Shown here piece by piece: positions 50,960-62,061 of a stretch of 64,000 nt of DNA. This DNA comes from Nocardioides oleivorans (lineage in GTDB: Bacteria; Actinomycetota; Actinomycetes; Propionibacteriales; Nocardioidaceae). The stretch lies in the NCBI RefSeq assembly GCF_004137255.1, contig NZ_SDWT01000001.1, positions 620,001 through 684,000 on the forward strand, given 5' to 3'. The notes beneath the pieces were generated by a model that saw only the letters and a list, made by a program, of their open reading frames with translations, did no database searches and had not been told where the DNA came from. The translations under genes and the position numbers were made by a program. Positions within the stretch are counted from its first letter, which is position 1; every line of letters starts with the position of its first letter.

Positions 50960-52161
50960 ACGGCGGACGGGCCGAGCAGCTCGCCCAGCCTCGGGCGCAC
51001 GCCCCACGACGCCAGGAGGTCGTCGTACTCCCGTGCCGCGTCGGCGCTGGGTGCGCCGGTGCGCACGGCCCGCAGGAGCGTGTTGCGCGGGGTGTGCGCG
51101 CTCTCGACGAACTCGACCACGTCGACCCGGTAGCCCTCGCGTCGCAGCAGCGAGGCCCGCAGGGCGTCGGTGAGGGTGTCGGCGAACCGCTCGCGCAGGA
51201 TGCCGTAGCGCGTCAGCATCGCGTAGGGCTCCGGCACCTCGGTCGTCCGGAGCTGGGCGGCGATGTCGTGGTGGCAGCAGGGGGCGGCGAGCACGAGCGA
51301 GGCCTCCCACTCCAGCGCCCGCGCGAGGGCGTCGTCGGTCGCGGTGTCGCAGGCGTGCAGGGCGAGCACGACGTCGGGTGCCCGGTCCAGGTCCGCGTCG
51401 GCGATCGTGCCGACCACGAAGGCCGCGTCGATGCCGAGGCCGGCCGCGACCTGTGAGTTGTGGTCGGCCGACTGCTGCTTCACGTCGACGCCGGTCATCC
51501 GGACCGGGACCCGCCGAGCGAGGTGGGCGTGCGCAGCGAAGGTCAGGTAGGCGTTGCCGCAGCCGAGGTCGACGACCCGCAGCGGGTCGTCGGGCGTCGG
51601 CGTGCGGACCTGGCCCTGGGCGATCGCCTCGATGAGGCTCGCGTCGAGGAGCCGGACGAACTCCTCCACCTGGCGGTACTTCGCCTGCCGGGTGGGCTTG
51701 ACCCGCCCCTGCGCGTCGCTGATGCCGAGCGCCACGAGCACGGGGTCGTCCTCCGCGAGCAGCCGGTCCTTCGCGCGGTCGTGGTCGCGCGACACCTCGA
51801 CCGCCTCGCTGCGGGGCGCCGTGTGCAGCATCGGCACGCCCTTCTTCGTCACCCGGAGCTGGTGGGTCTCGCCCATGGTGTCGACGTGCCAGTTGGCGAA
51901 CGGCTCGGCGAGCAGCGCATCGACCGCCGCGTCCGCAGCCTCACCAATCGCGTGGTTGGTGGTGTACGCCTGCGTGGCGTCGTACGACACCACCTGCAGG
52001 TGCGGCCCGGACTTGAGGTCGACGACCCGGACCTCGACCCGGCGGACCTCCCGGCTCCCGACGACCGGCGCCGGCTGCCCCTTGCGACGGCCGCTCGCGA
52101 GCGCCCGGACCAGCCGGTCGGGGGCGAGGATCGCAGACCTGAGCTGCTCCCACTCGCTCAC
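50956..52161 (-). CDS. Class I SAM-dependent methyltransferase
   Basis: 401 residues. The SAM-binding motif LRVVDLGCGNAYLTFAAH lies near 195 and VVLALHACDTATDDALARAL near 265, with APCCHHDIAAQL near 300, the pattern of methyltransferases related to METTL25-like and RNA methylase proteins. The N-terminal third (about 1-150) carries no recognised domain. The substrate is unknown. GTG 52161 overlaps the stop of the upstream microprotein (GTGA). It converges with the OFA small gene, overlapping by 4 bp. Confidence 0.85.
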   Translation of the reverse strand: MSEWEQLRSAILAPDRLVRALASGRRKGQPAPVVGSREVRRVEVRVVDLKSGPHLQVVSYDATQAYTTNHAIGEAADAAVDALLAEPFANWHVDTMGETHQLRVTKKGVPMLHTAPRSEAVEVSRDHDRAKDRLLAEDDPVLVALGISDAQGRVKPTRQAKYRQVEEFVRLLDASLIEAIAQGQVRTPTPDDPLRVVDLGCGNAYLTFAAHAHLARRVPVRMTGVDVKQQSADHNSQVAAGLGIDAAFVVGTIADADLDRAPDVVLALHACDTATDDALARALEWEASLVLAAPCCHHDIAAQLRTTEVPEPYAMLTRYGILRERFADTLTDALRASLLRREGYRVDVVEFVESAHTPRNTLLRAVRTGAPSADAAREYDDLLASWGVRPRLGELLGPSAV

Positions 52162-52241
52162 AGGACGGCGGCGAGGACGACGATGAGGATCAGTGCCCCC
52201 AACGCCACCGGGATCACGAGTCGACGGTGGCGGGGGTTCAC
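52158..52241 (-). CDS. 27-residue membrane microprotein
   Basis: GTG 52241 opens a 27-codon frame: a basic start MNPRHRRLV followed by one hydrophobic helix (IPVALGALILIVVLAAVL). TAGGAT on the minus strand (52253-52248) lies 6 nt before the GTG, a leaderless promoter. The TGA overlaps the GTG of the methyltransferase (GTGA), so its translation would open the downstream gene. Either a functional one-helix protein or a leader for coupled translation. Confidence 0.65.
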   Translation of the reverse strand: MNPRHRRLVIPVALGALILIVVLAAVL

Positions 52242-52247
52242 CCCTGC

Positions 52248-52253
52248 ATCCTA
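52248..52253 (-). promoter_or_regulatory. -10 element of the microprotein-methyltransferase unit
   Basis: TAGGAT on the minus strand, 6 nt before the microprotein GTG; it would also be the promoter of the methyltransferase. Confidence 0.55.
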
Positions 52254-52270
52254 GGTCGCGCGGATGCCGG

Positions 52271-53167
52271 TCAGGACATCGCGAGGGCGTAGGTGACGAG
52301 GTCGAGCACCGGCACCTCGCCGGACCGCACGTCCGCCACCGGCACCCAGGCGACCTCGTCGGTCGTGCCGCCGACCTCCTGCACGCGGGGCTCGCCCGCG
52401 CCCACCGTGGCCCGGTGGACCAGGTGGATGCCGTGGTAGTCCTCGATGCGACCGGAGGGGGCGTGGCCCGAGAAGTGGGTGTCGTGCACCCCGAGCAGCT
52501 CGCCGACCTCGCAGGTGAGGCCGCACTCCTCCTCGACCTCGCGCGCCAGGGCGACCGACGGGTGCTCGCCGTGGTCGACGCCGCCGCCGGGCAGGGTCCA
52601 GCGTCCCGGGTGGGCCGCGCGCGGCGACAGGCGGGTGAGCAGGACCTCTCCCTCGCCGGTGGCGCCGCGTCGCACGAGTGCGTAGGCCGCCACCCGCTGC
52701 AGGCGGTAGGGCTGGTGGTCGACGAGGGCGTCGGTGACCTGGGCGGCCACGGGCACGGCGCCCGAGGCGACGTCGTCCAGGGCGTGCCAGGCCGCCTCGA
52801 TCGTGGAGCCGTCGACCTCGACCACGCGCGGCGCAGGGGCGTCGGTCGGCACCCAGGCGTCGTACACGATCCGGATCGCGTGGGCGTCGACGAGCCGACC
52901 GTCGCGAGTGGCGCGCGGCAGGTGCGCGCTGTAGACGTGCGCGGTCTCGCCGACCGTCGCGTCGAGCCCGGTCTCCTCGTGGATCTCGCGCACCAGCGCG
53001 GCCCGCGGGTCCTCGCCGTGGTCGACGCCGCCGCCGGGCAGTGTCCACAGCTCGGAGCGCGAGACCTTCGGCGCGAGGCGGCTCAGGAGGATCTCGACGC
53101 GGCCCTCGCGCTCGCGCAGCATGACGGCGTACGCGGCCACTCGCTGTCGCCGCGGGAGGGTGCTCAT
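52271..53167 (-). CDS. Double NUDIX hydrolase
   Basis: 298 residues with two complete NUDIX domains in tandem. The signatures are [10 protein letters not shown] then REIHEETGL (near 46-68) and [10 protein letters not shown] then REVEEECGL (near 195-215); each keeps the REx2EE core that binds the metal. NUDIX enzymes cleave nucleoside diphosphates linked to other groups, often cleaning up oxidised or toxic nucleotides. The near-identical halves indicate internal gene duplication. ATG 53167 follows TAGGTT by 6 nt, a leaderless start. Confidence 0.9.
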   Translation of the reverse strand: MSTLPRRQRVAAYAVMLREREGRVEILLSRLAPKVSRSELWTLPGGGVDHGEDPRAALVREIHEETGLDATVGETAHVYSAHLPRATRDGRLVDAHAIRIVYDAWVPTDAPAPRVVEVDGSTIEAAWHALDDVASGAVPVAAQVTDALVDHQPYRLQRVAAYALVRRGATGEGEVLLTRLSPRAAHPGRWTLPGGGVDHGEHPSVALAREVEEECGLTCEVGELLGVHDTHFSGHAPSGRIEDYHGIHLVHRATVGAGEPRVQEVGGTTDEVAWVPVADVRSGEVPVLDLVTYALAMS

Positions 53168-53173
53168 GCCCCC

Positions 53174-53179
53174 AACCTA
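53174..53179 (-). promoter_or_regulatory. -10 element of the double NUDIX gene (leaderless)
   Basis: TAGGTT on the minus strand is followed by 6 nt and the ATG at 53167. Confidence 0.55.
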
Positions 53180-53196
53180 GTGAGGCGGGCGTGAAG

Positions 53197-53202
53197 TACG
53201 GT
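53197..53202 (+). promoter_or_regulatory. -10 element of the acyltransferase gene (leaderless)
   Basis: TACGGT lies 7 nt before GTG 53210, which supports that start over the upstream GTG at 53201. Confidence 0.5.
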
Positions 53203-53209
53203 GAGCGCC

Positions 53210-54241
53210 GTGGCTCCCCCGTCCCGCGACCCTTGGCTCGACAACGTCAAGATGGTCCTCGTCACCCTCGTCGTCGTCGGGCACGCGATCGGACTGGTCG
53301 AGGAGAGCGCCGGCAGCCACTGGGTCTACGACTTCATCTACCTCTGGCACATCCCGGCGTTCGTGTTCGTGAGCGGCTACCTCTCGAAGTCGTTCGAGTG
53401 GGACCCGCGTCGGCTCAAGAGCCTCGTCTACACGTTGCTGATCCCCTACCTGCTCTTCGAGCCGGCCCTGTTCTACTTCCGCCGCGGCGTCGCGGGCGAG
53501 GACGTGCAGGGGCCGATCTGGCTCGTCCCGCACTGGACGATGTGGTATCTCATCGTGCTGCTGATGTGGCGCCTCGTGACACCGATCCTCAAGCGGCACT
53601 GGCTCTTCCTGCCGCTCTCGGTGCTCGTCAGCCTGCTCGGCGGCCTGTGGACCGACACCACCTTGATGATCCCGCGCTTCCTCGGGCTGCTGCCGTTCTT
53701 CGTGCTCGGCCTCCACCTCAAGCCGCGCCACCTCAAGCACCTCGACGACGTGTGGGTCCGCCTCGCGGCCGTGCCGATGCTCGTCGGGATCGGGGTGATG
53801 GCGGTCTACACCGACACCTGGGCCGCGGCGGCACTGCTCTGGTACGACACCGGCTACTCCGACATCCCGATCGACGACGAGTTCGTCTTCCAGACCCGGC
53901 TCACCGTGATGATGGTCGGCCTCGTCGGAGCCTTCGCGGCGATGTCGCTGGTGCCGCGGCGCAACCTCGGCTGGTTCACCACGATGGGCACGGCGACGAT
54001 GGTGGTCTACCTGTTCCACGGCTTCGTCATCAAGACCGTCAAGGCCCTCGGCTGGCCCGACTACACCGCCGCGCACCCGGTGCTGGGGCTGGTGCTCACC
54101 GTGCTCGGCGCGGTCGTCCTGGCGCTCGCGCTGGCGAGCCCACCCGTGCGCCGGGTGCTCGAACCGTTCACCAACCCGCTGGGCTGGGTGGAGAAGCGTC
54201 GCTCCGCCGCTCGGGAGCGCACGGCCCCCACGTCGGGCTGA
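53210..54241 (+). CDS. Membrane acyltransferase, OafA/fucose-4-O-acetylase-like
   Basis: 343 residues, about ten membrane segments. The N-terminus DPWLDNVKMVLVTLVVVGHA with its conserved His and the following WHIPAFVFVSGYLSKSFEW are typical of the acyltransferase-3 family that acetylates cell-surface sugars or antibiotics. The acceptor is unknown. GTG 53210 is preferred because TACGGT stands 7 nt before it; GTG 53201 would place the start inside the promoter. The last 74 bp overlap the convergent PlsC-like gene. Confidence 0.85.
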   Translation: MAPPSRDPWLDNVKMVLVTLVVVGHAIGLVEESAGSHWVYDFIYLWHIPAFVFVSGYLSKSFEWDPRRLKSLVYTLLIPYLLFEPALFYFRRGVAGEDVQGPIWLVPHWTMWYLIVLLMWRLVTPILKRHWLFLPLSVLVSLLGGLWTDTTLMIPRFLGLLPFFVLGLHLKPRHLKHLDDVWVRLAAVPMLVGIGVMAVYTDTWAAAALLWYDTGYSDIPIDDEFVFQTRLTVMMVGLVGAFAAMSLVPRRNLGWFTTMGTATMVVYLFHGFVIKTVKALGWPDYTAAHPVLGLVLTVLGAVVLALALASPPVRRVLEPFTNPLGWVEKRRSAARERTAPTSG

Positions 54242-54977
54242 CCGCCGACCGCGGCACGCTGTCGAGGTGTGCCGCCGCCGCCCGGGTCGGCGCGTCACCA
54301 CCGAGGTGCGCGGGGTACCACGGCGCGGTCTCGCCGGGCTCCGGCCGGTGGTGCGGCAGCCGCTGGAGCGCCTCGAGCTGCTCGGTCAGCGCCGCGCCGA
54401 GCCTCTCGGTCCATCCGGTCAGGTCGTCCCCCGGGCCGATGGTCATCGGCCGGCCGAACCGCAGGTCGACCCGTCTCCCGCGGGTCGGGTCCGGCCGCCT
54501 CCCGGCGGTCCAGATCCGCTGCGTGCCCCACACGGCCACCGGCACCACCGGGGCACCGGTCTCGCGCGCCAGGCTCGCCGCTCCCCGCATCAGCGACCGC
54601 ACCGTGAAGGACTGGCTGACCCCGGCCTCGGGGAAGATCCCCACGGCCTCGCCCCCGGCCAGCAGCCGGCGGGCGGCGACGTACGCCCCCGCGGGAGCGT
54701 CGCGGTCCACCGGCACGTGCCGCATCCGGTCCATCGCACGGCCGACGAGCGGTGCGTCCCAGATGTCGTGACGGCACAGGAAGCGGACGTAGCGCCCTCG
54801 CTCCACGGCCGCCTGCTCGACGACGACGAAGTCGGGGAAGCCCACGTGGTTCGCGGCCAGGATGACCGGGCCGACCTCGGGCAGGTGCTCGAGCCCCGAC
54901 CACTCCGTGCGCACCCCGAGCAGTCGGAGCACGCCGCGACCGAGCACGTTGGTCGCACGGTAGACGGCCTCACCCAT
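54168..54977 (-). CDS. 1-acylglycerol-3-phosphate O-acyltransferase-like (PlsC)
   Basis: 269 residues. The catalytic NHVGFPD (H-x4-D form) lies near 43 and the phosphate-binding FPEAGVS near 115, followed by VVPVAVWGTQRIW near 142. It is a lysophospholipid acyltransferase-type enzyme of membrane lipid synthesis; the exact acceptor is uncertain. ATG 54977 gives the usual N-terminus; a GTG at 54998 is possible. The C-terminal 25 residues overlap the convergent acyltransferase gene. It lies 36 bp after the geranylgeranyl reductase gene on the same strand. Confidence 0.88.
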   Translation of the reverse strand: MGEAVYRATNVLGRGVLRLLGVRTEWSGLEHLPEVGPVILAANHVGFPDFVVVEQAAVERGRYVRFLCRHDIWDAPLVGRAMDRMRHVPVDRDAPAGAYVAARRLLAGGEAVGIFPEAGVSQSFTVRSLMRGAASLARETGAPVVPVAVWGTQRIWTAGRRPDPTRGRRVDLRFGRPMTIGPGDDLTGWTERLGAALTEQLEALQRLPHHRPEPGETAPWYPAHLGGDAPTRAAAAHLDSVPRSAVSPTWGPCAPERRSDASPPSPAGW

Positions 54978-55013
54978 GGAGGTGCTTCGTAGCGGCACGC
55001 CCTGGGGATCGGT

Positions 55014-56255
55014 TCACGAGAAGGGCGGCCGGGCGTCGCGCGCCATCGAGCGCCGCCCGGCCCACTGCCACACCCGCGCGGCGCGGTCGCGGTCGGCGTC
55101 GTCGACCAGGTTGCCCATCCAGCGCAGGGCCAGCGTCATCAGCCAGTCCGAGCGCATCCCCACAGGCCCGAGCGCGGACACGACCTTCGGCTGGGTGGCG
55201 ATCCCGGCCAGCCGGCGGGCGATGGAGAACGCCTCGCCGTAGTGCTCGACGAGGGTCGAGCGCCACGCCTCGCCGAGGCCCGTGCCGCTCGCGACGTGCT
55301 CGGCGACGAGCCGCCCGGTCTCGAGGCCGTAGTCGATCCCCTCGCCGTTGAGCGGGTTCACGCACGCAGCGGCGTCGCCGATCAGCGCCCAGTTGGGACC
55401 GGCGACGTTGCTCACGGCGCCGCCCATCGGCAGCAGCGCCGACGTCGGCATCCGCAGCTCGCCGGAGAGGCCGAAGTCCTTGCCGATCGTGTCGGCGTAG
55501 GTCTGCATCAGCGGCTTGATCGCCACGTCGGTCGGCCGCTTGCTGGTGGCCAGGGTGCCGGCGCCGAGGTTCACCGAGCCGTCGCCCAGCGGGAAGATCC
55601 AGCCGTAGCCCGACACCAGCTCGCCCTGCTCGTCGCGGAGCTCGAGGTGCGAGCTGATCCACGGGTCGTCCGACATGTCGGAGTCGACGTAGGACCGGCC
55701 CGCGACGGCGTACACCGTGTCGCGGTGCCACTCGCGGCCGAGCAGCTTGCCGAGCGGGGAGCGCACGCCGTCCGCCACGACGAGCCAGCGGCAGGCGATC
55801 TCGAACTCCGCCTCGGCGCCGCGGAACACCACGGCTGCGACCCGCTCCCCCTCACGCCGTACGCCGACCGCGCGGGCGCCGTCGATCCCGGTGGCCCCGC
55901 TGTCGAGGGCCACCGTGCGGAGGTGGTCGTCGAGCTCGGTGCGCGCGACGGCGGATCCCCAGTCGGGGAGGGACCCTCCCGGCCACGGGAGGAGCAGCGT
56001 CTGGCCGAAGCCATGGGCACGCAGCCCCTGGTTGACCGTGTGCGAGCGGAGCCAGTCCTCGAGCCCGAGCTTCTGCATCTCGCCGATCGCGCGGGGGGTC
56101 AGCCCGTCGCCGCAGGTCTTGTCGCGGGGGAAGACTGCTGCGTCGGCGAGCACGACGTCGAGCCCGGCACGAGCCGCCCAGGCGGCCGCGGCGGACCCGG
56201 CGGGGCCGGCGCCGACGACGAGGACGTCGGTCGAGGTGGGGCGGGGGCTCGTCAC
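55014..56255 (-). CDS. Geranylgeranyl reductase-family flavoprotein (MenJ-like)
   Basis: 413 residues. The FAD-binding fold starts VLVVGAGPAGSAAAAWAARA, with FPRDKTCGDGLTPRAI near 43 and IGDAAACVNPLNGEGIDYGL near 290, the signature of the GGR family. In mycobacteria the homologue MenJ (about 410 aa) saturates one isoprene unit of menaquinone; the same role is likely here but archaeal-type lipid or chlorophyll substrates are excluded only by lineage. GTG 56255 gives the standard N-terminus. Confidence 0.88.
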   Translation of the reverse strand: MTSPRPTSTDVLVVGAGPAGSAAAAWAARAGLDVVLADAAVFPRDKTCGDGLTPRAIGEMQKLGLEDWLRSHTVNQGLRAHGFGQTLLLPWPGGSLPDWGSAVARTELDDHLRTVALDSGATGIDGARAVGVRREGERVAAVVFRGAEAEFEIACRWLVVADGVRSPLGKLLGREWHRDTVYAVAGRSYVDSDMSDDPWISSHLELRDEQGELVSGYGWIFPLGDGSVNLGAGTLATSKRPTDVAIKPLMQTYADTIGKDFGLSGELRMPTSALLPMGGAVSNVAGPNWALIGDAAACVNPLNGEGIDYGLETGRLVAEHVASGTGLGEAWRSTLVEHYGEAFSIARRLAGIATQPKVVSALGPVGMRSDWLMTLALRWMGNLVDDADRDRAARVWQWAGRRSMARDARPPFS

Positions 56256-56301
56256 GCGCGGATTCTCGCAGACGGCACCTGACCCCACCCCGACCAGGCG
56301 C

Positions 56302-57339
56302 TCAGTACTCCAGGTGGTCGAGGTACAGATGCCCCACGGCGGCCGTCAGCAGCGGCGCCGCCGCGTTGTCGGGGGTGTCGTTCTCGACGATGTACTCCTC
56401 GACCTCGTGGTTGCGGAAGAGCGACGGGAAGTCGATGACGCCGACCCCGAGGTCGCACATGTCGGCCTCGGCGGGGGCCGTGCCCATCGAGGTGCGGTCC
56501 TTCACGTGGTACTGCCGGACCGCCAGCGGCGCCTCGTTGACGACGTCCTTGGCGAACTGGAGCGCCGACTCCGCAGTGGTGTGGCCGGTGTTGACGCCGG
56601 CCGTGAAGGCCCAGTAGAGGTCGACCTCGAGGTGCACCAGCCGGCGGTCGAGGCGGTCCATCAGGACCTCCCAGGGCGTCAGGCCGCCGCCGAGGTCGGT
56701 CGTGAACTCGTGGGCGTGGTTGTGGTAGCCGTACCTCAGCCCGTAGCGCTTCGCGATCGCCGCCTCGGCGTTCATCTGGTCGGCCCACTTCTGCCAGTCG
56801 GCCAGGTTGGACGAGGCGAGGTAGGGCACGTTGACGTACTGCTGGCCCAGCGTGCGCGCGTTCTGGAACTTGAGGTGGGCGGCCCCGGTGTCGGCGCTGA
56901 TGCCGTCGTGGCTCGACGTGGAGCGCAGGCCCAACCCGTCGAGGATCGCCCGCATCCCGGCCGCGGTCTCACCGTAGAGACCCGCCAGCTCGACGCGCTC
57001 GTAGCCGTAGCGGGCGACCGCCGCGAGCACCGCGGCATGGCCGATGGCCACTGCGTTGCCGGCAGCGGGCGCGGCAGCAGCCGAGCGCAGCGTGTAGAGC
57101 TGGATGCTGATCAGGTCGTGGGGAAGGCTCTTGCGGCGCCCACCGCCGTGGCCGCCGCCGTGTCCACCGTGTCCGCCGTGGCCCTTGCCGTGGGCCGACG
57201 CGGGCGAGGCGCCGAGTGCACCGAGGGCGGCGGCACCGACGGTCGCGCCCGCGGCGCCCTTCAGCAGTCCGCGCCGGCTGGCGCCCTTCTCGGCCAGCGA
57301 GCGCTCGAGCGCCTCATCGCCGTCATGTCCGAAGCACAT
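56302..57339 (-). CDS. TAT-exported sugar phosphate isomerase/epimerase-like protein
   Basis: 345 residues. A twin-arginine signal (SRRGLLKGAAGATVGAAALG, about 21-40) is followed by a His/Gly-rich linker of about 17 residues (HGKGHGGHGGHGGGHGGG) and an AP-endonuclease-2-type TIM barrel (YERVELAGLYGETAAGMRAI near 113, YGYHNHAHEF near 215, HLEVDLYWAFTAG near 250, VRQYHVKDR near 285). Metal-binding His and Glu positions are present. It probably acts on a sugar or cyclitol outside the membrane. The promoter carries a CRP-like site and a CTTTTG/CAAAAG dyad. Confidence 0.85.
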   Translation of the reverse strand: MCFGHDGDEALERSLAEKGASRRGLLKGAAGATVGAAALGALGASPASAHGKGHGGHGGHGGGHGGGRRKSLPHDLISIQLYTLRSAAAAPAAGNAVAIGHAAVLAAVARYGYERVELAGLYGETAAGMRAILDGLGLRSTSSHDGISADTGAAHLKFQNARTLGQQYVNVPYLASSNLADWQKWADQMNAEAAIAKRYGLRYGYHNHAHEFTTDLGGGLTPWEVLMDRLDRRLVHLEVDLYWAFTAGVNTGHTTAESALQFAKDVVNEAPLAVRQYHVKDRTSMGTAPAEADMCDLGVGVIDFPSLFRNHEVEEYIVENDTPDNAAAPLLTAAVGHLYLDHLEY

Positions 57340-57368
57340 GTGTGTCCACCCTTCATCCGAGGTCGCGA

Positions 57369-57429
57369 TGTGACGGGGGCCACATCACGTCGACGGTAGG
57401 GCGACTTTTGTGTGTGCGTCAATCAAAAG
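57369..57429 (-). promoter_or_regulatory. Promoter with CRP-like site and dyad before the TAT isomerase gene
   Basis: On the minus strand TTGACG (57422-57417), 18 nt spacer and TACCGT (57398-57393) form a promoter. The dyad CTTTTG-N13-CAAAAG (57405-57429) spans the -35 side, and TGTGA-CGGGGG-CCACA (57369-57384, plus strand) matches a CRP/GlxR site at 9 of 10 bases just downstream of the start. The layout suggests carbon-source control. Confidence 0.5.
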
Positions 57430-57447
57430 ATGTCGGCGTCTCGGCAG

Positions 57448-58011
57448 TCAGGACCGGAAGGCACGGTGCGAGATGAGGTGGATCGCGTCGTTGCGGCACC
57501 CCGTCGTGCGGTGCTTCACGAACTGCGACTCGGTCGAGTCCGGCACGTAGACCCGGAAGCCGTCCACCGGCGTCGGCCGGCAGCGCCCGCGCGGGTAGTT
57601 CACGGCCACCGTCTCGTCGACGGCGCTGGTCGTCCGCTCCCCCGGCTGGAGCACGACCCGGGCGCCGGCCGCACCGTCGCGGTCGGCGGCGGCCCCGACC
57701 TGGGTCCCGTCACCCCCGCCGACGTACGACAGCCCACCGAAGCCGCGGACCCAGCAGGTGCTGTCGCTGGTGTTGCGCAGACGGAGGACGCCGAAGCGGT
57801 GCCCGGCGCCGGCGCCGCGCGCCCGGTAGTCGGCCGACAGGTCGGCGTCGGTGCACTCGGGCGTGGCGGCTGCAGCGCTGGTGGTCGCGACCCGGGTCGG
57901 CGGGCTCGCGCCTGCCGGCTGGGAGCCGTGCAGGTGCAGCGACGTCGCGAGGAGCACGCCGCAGAGGGCGAGCATGGACCAGAGGGATCGGTGCCAGAGG
58001 GATCGGGCCAT
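57448..58011 (-). CDS. Secreted DUF4232 protein
   Basis: 187 residues with an N-terminal signal or anchor (about 8-30). The mature region has the DUF4232 pattern: CTDADLSADYRARGAGAGHR near 52, LRLRNTSDSTCWVRGFGG near 75 and a cysteine-containing end (KHRTTGCRNDAIHL). The family is common in actinobacteria and has no proven function; cysteines suggest disulfides. ATG 58011 is the likely start. Confidence 0.8.
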   Translation of the reverse strand: MARSLWHRSLWSMLALCGVLLATSLHLHGSQPAGASPPTRVATTSAAAATPECTDADLSADYRARGAGAGHRFGVLRLRNTSDSTCWVRGFGGLSYVGGGDGTQVGAAADRDGAAGARVVLQPGERTTSAVDETVAVNYPRGRCRPTPVDGFRVYVPDSTESQFVKHRTTGCRNDAIHLISHRAFRS

Positions 58012-58060
58012 GGGATCCAGTGTGCGTCGGGCGCCCGGGCCGCCCAAGGGCCCACATGCG

Positions 58061-58099
58061 CCGGACCCCGGCCCCCCACGAGGGGAGACCGGGGTCCGG
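58061..58099 (-). terminator. Terminator after rpoC
   Basis: CCGGACCCCGG and CCGGGGTCCGG form a perfect 11-bp stem around a 17-nt loop, 24 bp after the rpoC stop. The symmetric stem would work in either direction. Confidence 0.75.
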
Positions 58100-58122
58100 G
58101 CTGGGCGTGCTACGACCTCTGA

Positions 58123-61971
<3,849 letters not shown>

Positions 61972-62025
61972 GATGGCTGCTGTCCTTCGTTAGTACGTGG
62001 AAAGTTGAGCTGGGGACTGGTGGTG

Positions 62026-62055
62026 GGGGTACGCCGACCGTGGCCGGCGTACCCC
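62026..62055 (-). other. Hairpin between rpoB and rpoC
   Basis: GGGGTACGCCG and CGGCGTACCCC form a perfect 11-bp stem with an 8-nt loop, 6 bp after the rpoB stop. rpoB and rpoC must both be expressed, so it may be an attenuator, RNase site or stability element rather than a full terminator. Confidence 0.65.
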
Positions 62056-62061
62056 GTGCAC

